Positions 1-5,443 of a stretch of 5,443 nt of DNA are shown one piece after another. Source of the stretch: Gammaproteobacteria bacterium (GTDB lineage Bacteria; Pseudomonadota; Gammaproteobacteria; Nitrosococcales; Methylophagaceae); NCBI GenBank assembly GCA_003645385.1, contig QNEY01000135.1, positions 1-5,443 on the forward strand, written 5' to 3'. Each line of letters starts with the position of its first letter. Position 1 is the first letter of the stretch. The notes below the pieces were generated by a model, which saw only the letters and a list, made by a program, of their open reading frames with translations, searched no databases and had not been told where the DNA came from. The position numbers and the translations under genes were made by a program.

Positions 1-1132
1 CCGCAACACCACCAGCTAATTTAGCAACACGTTCTTGTAACTTCTCTTTATCATAATCAGAGCTAGAATCAGCAATTTGAGAACGAATTTGTTCAACACG
101 TGCAGTAATTTCACTCGCACTACCCGCACCATCAATAATAGTTGAGTTTTCTTTGCTAATAGTAATTTTCTTAGCTTGACCAAGATCTTCCAAAGTCACT
201 TTTTCTAGGCTTAAACCCACTTCTTCAGAAATAACTGTTCCGCCAGTTAATGTCGCAATGTCTTGTAACATTGCTTTACGACGGTCGCCAAAGCCAGGTG
301 CTTTAACTGCACAAACTTTAACAATACCACGCATACTATTCACAACTAAGGTTGCTAACGCTTCACCTTCAACATCTTCAGCAATAATCAACAATGGGCG
401 ACTTGCTTGTGCAACACCTTCTAATGTTGGTAATAATTCACGAATATTTGAGATTTTCTTGTCCACAAGTAAAACATATGGGTTTTCCAAGTCTGCCGCC
501 ATTGTTTGCTGATCAGTAACAAAGTAAGGAGACAAATAACCACGGTCAAATTGCATACCTTCTACAACGTCTAATTCATTATCAAAACCAGAACCATCTT
601 CAACTGTGATAACGCCTTCTTTACCCACTTTTTGCATTGCTTCGGCAATGATGCCACCAACAGATACATCTGAGTTAGCAGAAATAGTTCCTACTTGAGC
701 AATCGCTTTATCATCATCACACGATGCAGACATGCTTTCTAATTCAACAACGGCAGCACCAACAGCTTTATCAATACCACGTTTAAGATCCATTGGGTTC
801 ATACCCGCAGCAACTGCTTTCATACCTTCACGTAAAATTGCTTGTGCCAATACAGTCGCAGTGGTTGTTCCATCACCAGCAGCATCAGAAGTATGAGAAG
901 CGACTTCTTTAACCATTTGTGCGCCCATATTTTCGAATTTGTTATCTAATTCGATTTCTTTAGCAACAGACACACCATCTTTAGTCACTGTTGGCGCACC
1001 ATAGCTTTTATCTAAAACTACGTTACGGCCTTTAGGACCTAATGTTACTTTTACCGCATCAGCCAGTGTGTTAACACCGTTGATCATTAAACTGCGCGCA
1101 TCTGCGCCAAATTTGACTTCTTTAGCAGCCAT
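1..1132 (-). CDS. groEL: Chaperonin GroEL (60 kDa, Hsp60), N-terminal 377 residues; C-terminus beyond the left edge
   Basis: This is the large subunit of the GroEL/GroES folding machine, a cytoplasmic double-ring ATPase that encloses non-native proteins. The reading frame is open from the ATG at 1132 to the window edge. Residue numbering matches E. coli without gaps. Visible landmarks are the nucleotide-binding LGPKGRNVVLDK (31-42), KDG with Asp52, and GDGTTTA with the ATP-hydrolysis Asp87 (86-92). The apical domain begins near VVEGMQFDRGYLSPYF (189-204) and includes the substrate-binding helices around LLPTLEGV (233-240) and EGEALATLVVN (255-265). The frame ends at KLAGGVA (371-377), where the domain returns toward the intermediate domain, so roughly 170 residues are missing. 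An AAGAGGA ribosome binding site (1139-1145) lies 6 bases before the start. It is 46 bases downstream of groES with no terminator between, so the two are surely one operon. Identification is essentially certain. Confidence 0.99.
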   Translation of the reverse strand, partial: MAAKEVKFGADARSLMINGVNTLADAVKVTLGPKGRNVVLDKSYGAPTVTKDGVSVAKEIELDNKFENMGAQMVKEVASHTSDAAGDGTTTATVLAQAILREGMKAVAAGMNPMDLKRGIDKAVGAAVVELESMSASCDDDKAIAQVGTISANSDVSVGGIIAEAMQKVGKEGVITVEDGSGFDNELDVVEGMQFDRGYLSPYFVTDQQTMAADLENPYVLLVDKKISNIRELLPTLEGVAQASRPLLIIAEDVEGEALATLVVNSMRGIVKVCAVKAPGFGDRRKAMLQDIATLTGGTVISEEVGLSLEKVTLEDLGQAKKITISKENSTIIDGAGSASEITARVEQIRSQIADSSSDYDKEKLQERVAKLAGGVA

Positions 1133-1178
1133 GTTAATTCCTCTTAATATTCTTTAAATTATATGATGGGTGAAAAAA

Positions 1179-1469
1179 CTAAGCTTCTAGAACTGCTACG
1201 ATATCGTCTTCACGCATTACAAGAAGCTCTTCGCCATCAACTTTAACTTCAGTACCGGCATATTTACCAAATAGCACTTTATCACCAACTTTGACATCCA
1301 TAGCACGCACATCACCAGAATCAGTAATTTTGCCGTTTCCAACTGCAAGGATTTCACCTGTAGCAGGTTTTTCAGCTGCATTATCAGGGATCACAATGCC
1401 ACCTGCACTCATAGTTTCTTCTTCCATGCGACGAACGATTACACGGTCATGTAAGGGACGAATATTCAT
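1179..1469 (-). CDS. groES: Co-chaperonin GroES (10 kDa, Hsp10)
   Basis: This 96-residue co-chaperonin forms the heptameric lid that caps the GroEL ring in the cytoplasm. The start MNIRPLHDRVIVRR is nearly identical to E. coli GroES. The mobile loop (about residues 16-33) carries SAGGIVIP with the hydrophobic IVI tripeptide (25-27) that docks on the GroEL apical domain. GEILAVGNG (38-46) and DVKVGDKVLFGKYAG follow, and the end is the family-typical DDIVAVLEA. The ATG at 1469 was chosen over an in-frame TTG one codon upstream (1472) because GAGGAA sits 6 bases before the ATG but only 3 before the TTG, and because family members begin MNIRPL. It is the first gene of the groES-groEL operon and is preceded by a strong heat-shock promoter. 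Length is normal. Confidence 0.99.
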   Translation of the reverse strand: MNIRPLHDRVIVRRMEEETMSAGGIVIPDNAAEKPATGEILAVGNGKITDSGDVRAMDVKVGDKVLFGKYAGTEVKVDGEELLVMREDDIVAVLEA

Positions 1470-1475
1470 CAATAT

Positions 1476-1481
1476 TTCCTC
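1476..1481 (-). promoter_or_regulatory. groES ribosome binding site (decides the start)
   Basis: Read on the minus strand this is GAGGAA, 6 bases before the ATG at 1469 and 3 bases before the alternative TTG at 1472. The spacing favours the ATG and a 96-residue protein. Confidence 0.85.
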
Positions 1482-1507
1482 AAAAATTGTTGTTAAATAA
1501 AGTTAGA

Positions 1508-1523
1508 ACCCCTTAGATGGGGT
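1508..1523. repeat. Short inverted repeat over the groES -10 region
   Basis: ACCCC (1508-1512) and GGGGT (1519-1523) form a 5-base inverted repeat around a 6-base centre. It covers the whole -10 box and the likely transcription start. In transcripts coming from fxsA it could form a hairpin, with only a weak T-rich stretch after it, so it is at best a partial terminator. It may also be a by-product of the C-rich -10 box. Confidence 0.4.
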
Positions 1524-1542
1524 ACAAAAAATAAACTTCAAG
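1515..1542 (-). promoter_or_regulatory. Heat-shock (sigma-32) promoter of groES-groEL
   Basis: On the minus strand the -35 element reads CTTGAAG (1536-1542, preceded by CC, so CCCTTGAAG) and the -10 element reads CCCCATCT (1515-1522), with 13 bases between them. The known sigma-32 consensus is CTTGAAA, about 13-15 bases, then CCCCATNT, so this has one mismatch in the specified positions. The predicted transcript start is near 1508, giving a leader of about 39 bases before groES. No CIRCE element (the HrcA operator) is present, so control appears to be by sigma-32 alone. Confidence 0.92.
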
Positions 1543-1555
1543 GGCAAACTACAAA

Positions 1556-2011
1556 TTATTTTAAGCGTGGCTCGTCATCATCAACGATCTCACCTTCAAT
1601 TATAGTTGACTCTCTATAGCCACCCGGTTGTGAATGCATGGTCTGTCTATGCATAGAAAACTGACCATTGCTTAAGATGCGCTTAATTAAAGCCTGTCTT
1701 ATTGCTGGCATTAATAGAATAAAACCTATTGCATCAGTGAAAAAACCTGGTGTTAACAACATTGCACCACAAAATAACAAAGCAACACCCTCTAACATTT
1801 CCACTGCAGGAATTTGACCTTGAGCCATAGAAGTCTGTGCACGTTGCAATGTACTGAAGCCTTGTATACGCAATAACCCAGCGCCCAATACAGCTGTAGC
1901 AACAACTAAAAATATTGTCCAGCCAGCACCGATCACTTCACCAACCTGAATCAAGAAATAAATCTCAATCAGTGGCACCAGTAGAAACAATATAAATAAG
2001 GAACGAAACAT
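1556..2011 (-). CDS. fxsA: FxsA family inner-membrane protein
   Basis: This 151-residue membrane protein belongs to the FxsA family. E. coli FxsA is of similar length; when overproduced it relieves F-plasmid exclusion of phage T7. Its normal cellular role is not established. Predicted membrane segments are residues 4-22, 27-48, 73-87 and about 91-108. Family signatures are the N-terminal LLVPLIEIYFLIQVG, GAGLLRIQG (43-51) and LTPGFFTDAIGFILLMP (86-102). A polar, probably cytoplasmic tail follows, with the IIEGEIVDDD stretch (137-146) common near the C-terminus. The ATG at 2011 has GGAAAGG (2014-2020) just before it. The gene lies 86 bases before groES in the same direction; fxsA is also found close to groESL in E. 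coli. A heat-shock-like promoter precedes it. Family assignment is firm; function is not. Confidence 0.93.
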   Translation of the reverse strand: MFRSLFILFLLVPLIEIYFLIQVGEVIGAGWTIFLVVATAVLGAGLLRIQGFSTLQRAQTSMAQGQIPAVEMLEGVALLFCGAMLLTPGFFTDAIGFILLMPAIRQALIKRILSNGQFSMHRQTMHSQPGGYRESTIIEGEIVDDDEPRLK

Positions 2012-2045
2012 GACCTTTCCAGTTTAAGTAAATAGTTGATATATA

Positions 2046-2073
2046 ACTTGGGGCGCTTCACCAAGATTTCAAG
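2046..2073 (-). promoter_or_regulatory. Probable heat-shock (sigma-32) promoter of fxsA
   Basis: On the minus strand there is a perfect -35 CTTGAAA (2067-2073), a 13-base spacer, and a -10 CCCCAAGT (2046-2053). The consensus -10 is CCCCATNT, so there is one mismatch. The spacer length equals that of the groES promoter 500 bases downstream. The expected start is near 2039, about 28 bases before the fxsA ATG. A weak inverted repeat (CTTGG 2047-2051, CCAAG 2061-2065) overlaps it. No better sigma-70 promoter is apparent. Confidence 0.7.
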
Positions 2074-2129
2074 TGCAGAATTTATTTCATCAGGTGGTAG
2101 AAAAACAACAAAAATCACGTTTTGTGTCA

Positions 2130-2158
2130 CTATCATAAAACTGTAATGACAATTTCAT
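2130..2158 (+). promoter_or_regulatory. Pho box: three PhoB half-sites upstream of the porin
   Basis: Three direct 7-base units lie at an exact 11-base period: CTATCAT (2130-2136), CTGTAAT (2141-2147) and ATTTCAT (2152-2158). The first spacer is AAAA, as in classic Pho boxes. Against the known PhoB half-site CTGTCAT they match 6, 6 and 5 of 7 positions. The last unit ends 10 bases before a -10-like hexamer, the usual distance at PhoB-activated promoters, where the Pho box replaces the -35. This indicates activation of the porin under phosphate limitation. It also lies 57 bases from the leftward fxsA promoter. Confidence 0.75.
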
Positions 2159-2168
2159 CGTTTTGAAA

Positions 2169-2174
2169 TATTAG
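2169..2174 (+). promoter_or_regulatory. Predicted -10 element of the porin promoter
   Basis: TATTAG matches TATAAT at 4 of 6 positions and begins 10 bases after the last Pho half-site. No good -35 hexamer stands 16-18 bases upstream, as expected for a PhoB-dependent promoter. The leader to the porin start would be about 64 bases. Confidence 0.5.
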
Positions 2175-2230
2175 CTAGTTATTGTGTGTTCATTCGGAAT
2201 TATTTCGAACCAATTTTTTTATAAATAACC

Positions 2231-2237
2231 AAGAGGA
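2231..2237 (+). promoter_or_regulatory. Porin ribosome binding site, pointing to a TTG start
   Basis: AAGAGGA lies 7 bases before the TTG at 2245. No ATG or GTG in the porin frame lies at a suitable distance, so this site decides the start. Translation from it gives a clean signal peptide. Confidence 0.85.
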
Positions 2238-2244
2238 TATCCCC

Positions 2245-3624
2245 TTGAAACTTAAAACTTCATCTTTATTAATAGCGGGTGCCTTGTTTGGTGCAGCAGT
2301 ATTGCCTGCACAAGCAAGTAACGAAGCAATGATGGATCTATTAAAAGTCCTACGTGACCAAGGCACCATTACTGCTGAGAATTATGAGCTTCTATCAAAT
2401 GCTGCTAAAGCAGATAAAGAAGCAACTGTTGCTACTGAAGCGAAAGTTGAGAAAGTTGCCAAAAAAGCTAATGAGGCAACAACAGTTAGCATGAAAGGTG
2501 GCCATTTGAAAGTCAAATCTGCTGATGGAGATTTTAGCGCACAAATTGGTGGTCGAATTATGGCTGACGCAGCATATTTTGATGGTAATGATGATAGTGA
2601 AAGTGGCTCTGAGATACGACGTGCCCGTCTTTTCATGTCAGGAACAGCATATAAGGATTGGGGCTACAAAGCACAATTCGACTTTGCTGGCAGTAAAGTT
2701 TCTATGAAAGATATGTATCTACAATATAAAGGTTGGAAACCAGCAAAGTTCACAGTTGGTAATCACAAAATGCCACTTGGTTTAGAACAACAAACAAGCT
2801 CAAAATATATTACCTTTATGGAGCGCTCAATTCTTGCCGATGTTCAAGAAGATACTGGTGAAGCAGGTCGTGCAATGGGGATTAGCTCTTTCTCTCATGG
2901 TGATAACTGGACAGCAGCTGTTGCAGCCCATCTTGAAGGTACAAGCAAGGGATTTGGTAATGGTGAAGATGAGGATTGGGGTTATGGTGGTCGAGTAACA
3001 TTTGCACCCATTGCAGAAAAAACTAAGAATATTCATTTAGGTATTGCATATCATCACCAAGAATATAAGAACGATGGCCGAGGCATTGATGGTGAATTCC
3101 GACCTGAAGCACATCTTTCCCCTGTTAAACCTTTCGTAACAGGTGATTTAGGACTAATGAATGATGGTGATGCATGGGGCCTTGAGGCAGCAACAGTATG
3201 GGGCCCATTTTCTGCTCAAGCTGAGTACACAACAGCAGATTTAACTTCTGCAAGCGGTAATACACTCTCAAACGATCCTGATGTTGACACATGGTATGTT
3301 TACGGAAGCTGGTTCATTACCGGTGAATCTCGTGCTTATAAAGCAGACAAAGGTGCTTTTGGTCGTGTGAAACCTAATAGTAATGTAGGTCATGGTGGTA
3401 TGGGGGCCTGGGAAGTAGGACTTCGCTATTCTGATGCCGACCTAGAAAATGATGACCTAGGTAATAATGGTAACGTAACAACACTAGGACTTAACTGGTA
3501 TGCAACACCAACTATTCGCTTTATGGCTAACTACAGCTGGGTTGATGTTGATAATGGTAACCGTATTGGTGAAGAAGATGTTGACGGTAATATCTTACAA
3601 ATGCGTGGTCAAATCGACTTCTAA
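2245..3624 (+). CDS. Phosphate-selective porin O/P family outer-membrane channel (OprO/OprP-like)
   Basis: This is a 459-residue outer-membrane beta-barrel of the OprO/OprP family, trimeric channels that pass phosphate, polyphosphate or other anions. The TTG start behind AAGAGGA gives MKLKTSSLLIAGALFGAAVL as signal peptide, with cleavage after PAQA (residue 24). Residues 25-80 are helical and rich in Lys, Glu and Ala, including a GTITAENYELL segment and a likely coiled coil, as in many family members. The barrel follows, with family signatures FSAQIGGRI (97-105), RRARLFMSGTAYKDWGYKAQFDF (125-147), FTVGNHKMPLGLEQQTSSKY (169-188) and MER (192-194). The last strand ends QMRGQIDF, with the terminal Phe used for barrel assembly. 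An open frame extends upstream to a TTG at 2182 but has no ribosome site and would bury the signal peptide. Real anion selectivity cannot be read from sequence, but the Pho box supports phosphate. It is a single-gene unit closed by a strong terminator. Confidence 0.92.
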   Translation: MKLKTSSLLIAGALFGAAVLPAQASNEAMMDLLKVLRDQGTITAENYELLSNAAKADKEATVATEAKVEKVAKKANEATTVSMKGGHLKVKSADGDFSAQIGGRIMADAAYFDGNDDSESGSEIRRARLFMSGTAYKDWGYKAQFDFAGSKVSMKDMYLQYKGWKPAKFTVGNHKMPLGLEQQTSSKYITFMERSILADVQEDTGEAGRAMGISSFSHGDNWTAAVAAHLEGTSKGFGNGEDEDWGYGGRVTFAPIAEKTKNIHLGIAYHHQEYKNDGRGIDGEFRPEAHLSPVKPFVTGDLGLMNDGDAWGLEAATVWGPFSAQAEYTTADLTSASGNTLSNDPDVDTWYVYGSWFITGESRAYKADKGAFGRVKPNSNVGHGGMGAWEVGLRYSDADLENDDLGNNGNVTTLGLNWYATPTIRFMANYSWVDVDNGNRIGEEDVDGNILQMRGQIDF

Positions 3625-3651
3625 GTCAACAATAGTTCTCTAGTAAACCTC

Positions 3652-3687
3652 AAGCCCTGCCAGGAATTTTTCTAGCAGGGCTTTTTT
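3652..3687 (+). terminator. Rho-independent terminator after the porin
   Basis: AAGCCCTGC (3652-3660) pairs perfectly with GCAGGGCTT (3675-3683). The stem is 9 bases, the loop 14, and the run of Ts continues to 3687. It starts 27 bases after the porin stop codon and separates the porin from the following gene. Confidence 0.93.
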
Positions 3688-3814
3688 AATTATTTCAAGG
3701 TTTAATTTAACCACTGATAATGCACCATATTTACGATACAAACGAATGAAATACATCGTTAACGGATCATCTGATAAAATATCGCTTTAACTAACTGAAT
3801 ATAGAAATTTTATC
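3688..3814 (+). other. Gap before the SH3 gene, presumed promoter region
   Basis: This 127-base AT-rich stretch must hold the promoter for the SH3 gene, since a strong terminator precedes it. The best -10 candidate is TAAAAT (3775-3780), but no convincing -35 is present. The 8-base perfect palindrome CGTTAACG (3757-3764) would lie between -35 and -10, a position suited to an operator. An imperfect 14-base palindrome, GGTTTAATTTAACC (3699-3712), matches at 12 positions. Neither resembles a site I can name, and I see no Pho box here. Confidence 0.3.
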
Positions 3815-4489
3815 GTGAAAAAAATTATTATTGCCTTATCTATCGCTCTACCACTACTAGTTTCAATAACTGTCGCTGCTGAAACAACTCGCTTCGTATC
3901 TGACCAGCTAGAAATCACCATGCGTACCGGTCAAGGTGTAAAATTTGGCATTCGTAAAATGCTCTCTAGCGGCACCAAACTAGAAGTCATTGAAACCGAT
4001 CCAGCTGGTTACTCTAAAGTTCGTACAGAGAATGGTGCTGATGGTTGGGTATTGACCCGCTATCTCAGCAATACCCCAAGTGCACGCAATAGTCTTGCGG
4101 CCAGTGTGCAAAAAGTTGCCAACCTAGAATTAGAGATCGCAAAATATAAAGAAGAAATTCAGGCATTATCATCACAAAATACGGATGCTAGTAGCGAAAA
4201 TTTGTCATTAACAGAAACATCCCAACGCTTAGGCAAAGAACTGGATGATTTGCGCCGAACAGCATCAAATTCTGTTGCACTTGATAATGAAAATCGTCAA
4301 TTGAAAGAAAAACTTCAACAAATTGATGATCAAATGCAATCATTAGAGATAGAAAACAGCTCGCTCAAAGACAGTAGTGCTAAGAGCTGGTTCTTGATTG
4401 GTGCGGCTGTCTTATTTGGCGGTTTGTTGCTTGGCTTGATTCTGCCTCGTTTACGCTTCCAGAAAAAAGAAAACTGGGGCACTTTCTAG
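3815..4489 (+). CDS. YgiM/TIGR04211-type SH3b domain protein with coiled coil and C-terminal membrane anchor
   Basis: This 224-residue envelope protein has the same layout as E. coli YgiM. A signal peptide runs over residues 1-22, with likely cleavage after VAA. A bacterial SH3 domain (about 24-86) carries the family pattern TRFVSDQLEITMRTGQG, then LSSGTKLEVIE and GADGWVLTRYL. A long coiled coil covers about 97-188 (NLELEIAKYKEEIQAL, ENRQLKEKLQQI). A single membrane helix (192-210) includes GGLLLGLILP, and a short basic tail follows. The SH3 domain and coiled coil are therefore expected in the periplasm, possibly contacting peptidoglycan, with the tail in the cytoplasm. The biochemical role of the family is not established. 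The start is GTG with no clear ribosome site nearby, and no better in-frame start was found. Only 28 bases separate it from the next gene, so they are likely cotranscribed. Confidence 0.88.
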   Translation: MKKIIIALSIALPLLVSITVAAETTRFVSDQLEITMRTGQGVKFGIRKMLSSGTKLEVIETDPAGYSKVRTENGADGWVLTRYLSNTPSARNSLAASVQKVANLELEIAKYKEEIQALSSQNTDASSENLSLTETSQRLGKELDDLRRTASNSVALDNENRQLKEKLQQIDDQMQSLEIENSSLKDSSAKSWFLIGAAVLFGGLLLGLILPRLRFQKKENWGTF

Positions 4490-4517
4490 CAGCTAATATC
4501 AGTTAAGAAAACATGTC

Positions 4518-5443
4518 ATGGTAATACGTGTTGGTATCAACGGTTTTGGTCGCATGGGAAAACTGGCTTTTCGTGCTGGTTGGGATAGTGATCAACTAGA
4601 CTTTGCTCATATTAATGAAATCCATGGTGACGCTGCTTGCCATGCCCATTTACTGGAATTTGATTCTATTCATGGTCGTTGGGGGCAAAATAAAACCATA
4701 ACAAGCACTGACAATCAATTAGCAATAGACGATCACACAATCTCATTTAGCCAACACAGTGCACCTGAAGACGTAAGTTGGCAGGATCTGGGAATTGATT
4801 TGCTGCTGGAATGTTCCGGACAATTCAAAACTCAGGAACAACTTCAGGTCTATTTTGATCAAGGCATCAAAAAGATTCTAGTTTCTGCACCCTGTCCTGA
4901 GCCTGCATTGAATATTGTTTATGGCGTCAACCATGATCTTTATGATCCGAAAAATCATCATATTGTGACTGCTGCATCGTGCACTACAAACTGTCTGGCT
5001 CCAATCGTCAATGTTATGCATAAAGAATTAGGCATTAAACATGGCACCATGACAACGATTCACAATATTACCAACACCCAGACAATTGTTGATAAAGGCC
5101 ATAAAGATTTACGCCGGGCACGCGCCTGTAGCCAATCTCTTATCCCTACTACTACAGGTTCAGCGAAGGCGATCACTAAAATATTTCCTGAGTTGGAAGG
5201 CAAGTTAAATGGTCTTGCTGTACGAGTACCGTTATTAAATGGCTCAATCACCGACTTTGTATTTGAATCCTCTCGAAAAACAAATGCTGATGAAGTTAAC
5301 ACTTTGTTGCAATCAGCATCAAAAGGCTGGATGACTGGTATTCTTGGCTATGAAACACGCCCACTAGTTTCTGTTGATTACATCAATGACAGCCGCTCTA
5401 GCATTATTGATGCACCTTCCACTATGGTTATCGATGACACCCA
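4518..5443 (+). CDS. GAPDH-like enzyme, ArsJ-associated type; C-terminus beyond the right edge
   Basis: The 308 visible residues show a glyceraldehyde-3-phosphate dehydrogenase fold. NAD-binding GINGFGRMG spans residues 6-14, and SCTTNC has catalytic Cys155. His182 lies in TIHNITNTQ. TTTGSAKA (211-218) and Arg236 in VRVPLLNGS complete the phosphate and substrate pockets, so it should be active. Several stretches differ from glycolytic GAPDH and agree with what I recall of the ArsJ-associated group: HINEIHG (31-37), LLEFDSIHGRW (45-55), HNITNTQTIVD (182-192), CSQSLIPTTTGSA (204-216) and RPLVSVDY (281-288). That group makes 1-arseno-3-phosphoglycerate from glyceraldehyde-3-phosphate and arsenate, and the ArsJ transporter exports it. 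ATG 4518 is chosen because translation then begins MVIRVGINGFGR; the ATG at 4513 hits a stop after two more codons. The ribosome site is weak (AAGAAA, 4505-4510). About 30 or fewer residues are probably missing. GAPDH family is certain; the ArsJ subtype is probable, and arsJ itself would lie beyond the edge. Confidence 0.9.
   Translation, partial: MVIRVGINGFGRMGKLAFRAGWDSDQLDFAHINEIHGDAACHAHLLEFDSIHGRWGQNKTITSTDNQLAIDDHTISFSQHSAPEDVSWQDLGIDLLLECSGQFKTQEQLQVYFDQGIKKILVSAPCPEPALNIVYGVNHDLYDPKNHHIVTAASCTTNCLAPIVNVMHKELGIKHGTMTTIHNITNTQTIVDKGHKDLRRARACSQSLIPTTTGSAKAITKIFPELEGKLNGLAVRVPLLNGSITDFVFESSRKTNADEVNTLLQSASKGWMTGILGYETRPLVSVDYINDSRSSIIDAPSTMVIDDT

Noticed and set aside
258..512. 84-codon open frame on the plus strand
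   Set aside because: It lies wholly antisense to groEL, has no ribosome site and no recognisable domain. It is a shadow of the strongly biased groEL codon pattern.
1470..1472. TTG one codon upstream as the groES start
   Set aside because: Only 3 bases from the ribosome site, and family members begin at MNIRPL; the ATG at 1469 fits better.
1291..1500. 69-codon open frame on the plus strand over groES
   Set aside because: Antisense to groES and its leader, with no family resemblance; coding shadow.
1482..1555. CIRCE/HrcA operator in front of groES
   Set aside because: No TTAGCACTC / GAGTGCTAA repeat is present; the short ACCCC/GGGGT repeat is unrelated.
2382..3036. Open frames on the minus strand (2382-2636, 2827-3036) and in another plus frame (2525-2707) inside the porin
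   Set aside because: All lie inside the well-supported porin gene, have no ribosome sites and no domain content.
4487..4517. Terminator or promoter between the SH3 gene and the GAPDH-like gene
   Set aside because: Only a trivial TAGC-A-GCTA repeat with no T-run and no -35/-10 pair; the 28-base gap is too short and plain.
5060..5302. 80-codon minus-strand open frame
   Set aside because: It is antisense to the GAPDH-like gene, whose frame is open and carries conserved catalytic residues throughout.
1..5443. CRISPR arrays, tRNA or rRNA genes, insertion sequences, phage or attachment sites
   Set aside because: No repeated spacers, no tRNA-like cloverleaf or TTCGA-type arms in the gaps, no transposase frame or terminal repeats. 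The gaps are short and explained mainly by promoters and one terminator.

Overview
The window looks like a piece of a moderately AT-rich gammaproteobacterial chromosome, possibly from a marine or otherwise low-phosphate lineage. The evidence is the fxsA-groES-groEL order, E. coli-like GroEL and GroES sequences, an outer-membrane porin of the OprO/OprP family, a YgiM-type SH3 protein, and sigma-32 and Pho-box promoter signatures of the enterobacterial kind. I cannot name a genus with confidence.

Left part (1-2011, minus strand, read right to left): fxsA, groES and the first 377 codons of groEL. GroEL runs off the left edge. A near-consensus heat-shock (sigma-32) promoter lies in front of groES. 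A second match with the same 13-base spacer lies in front of fxsA. Together they suggest that the whole block responds to heat or protein-folding stress.

Middle (2012-3687): a divergent control region followed by a 459-residue porin of the phosphate-selective O/P family on the plus strand. The porin's upstream region carries three 7-base Pho half-sites at an 11-base period. Exactly 10 bases after the last one is a -10-like hexamer. This is the layout of a PhoB-activated promoter, so the porin is probably induced by phosphate starvation. It appears to start at TTG behind a good ribosome binding site, and it ends in a strong rho-independent terminator.

Right part (3815-5443, plus strand): a membrane-anchored SH3b/coiled-coil protein (YgiM/TIGR04211 type). 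It is followed after 28 bases by a gene, cut off by the right edge, for a GAPDH-like enzyme. Its sequence resembles the ArsJ-associated GAPDH that makes 1-arseno-3-phosphoglycerate for arsenate export, rather than the glycolytic enzyme. A Pho-controlled anion porin close to an arsenate-detoxification enzyme makes biological sense, because arsenate enters cells by phosphate routes. That functional link is inference.

I see no tRNA or rRNA genes, insertion sequences, CRISPR arrays or phage genes. Most of the window is ordinary core genome. The points of interest are the regulatory sites and the identity and setting of the GAPDH-like gene.
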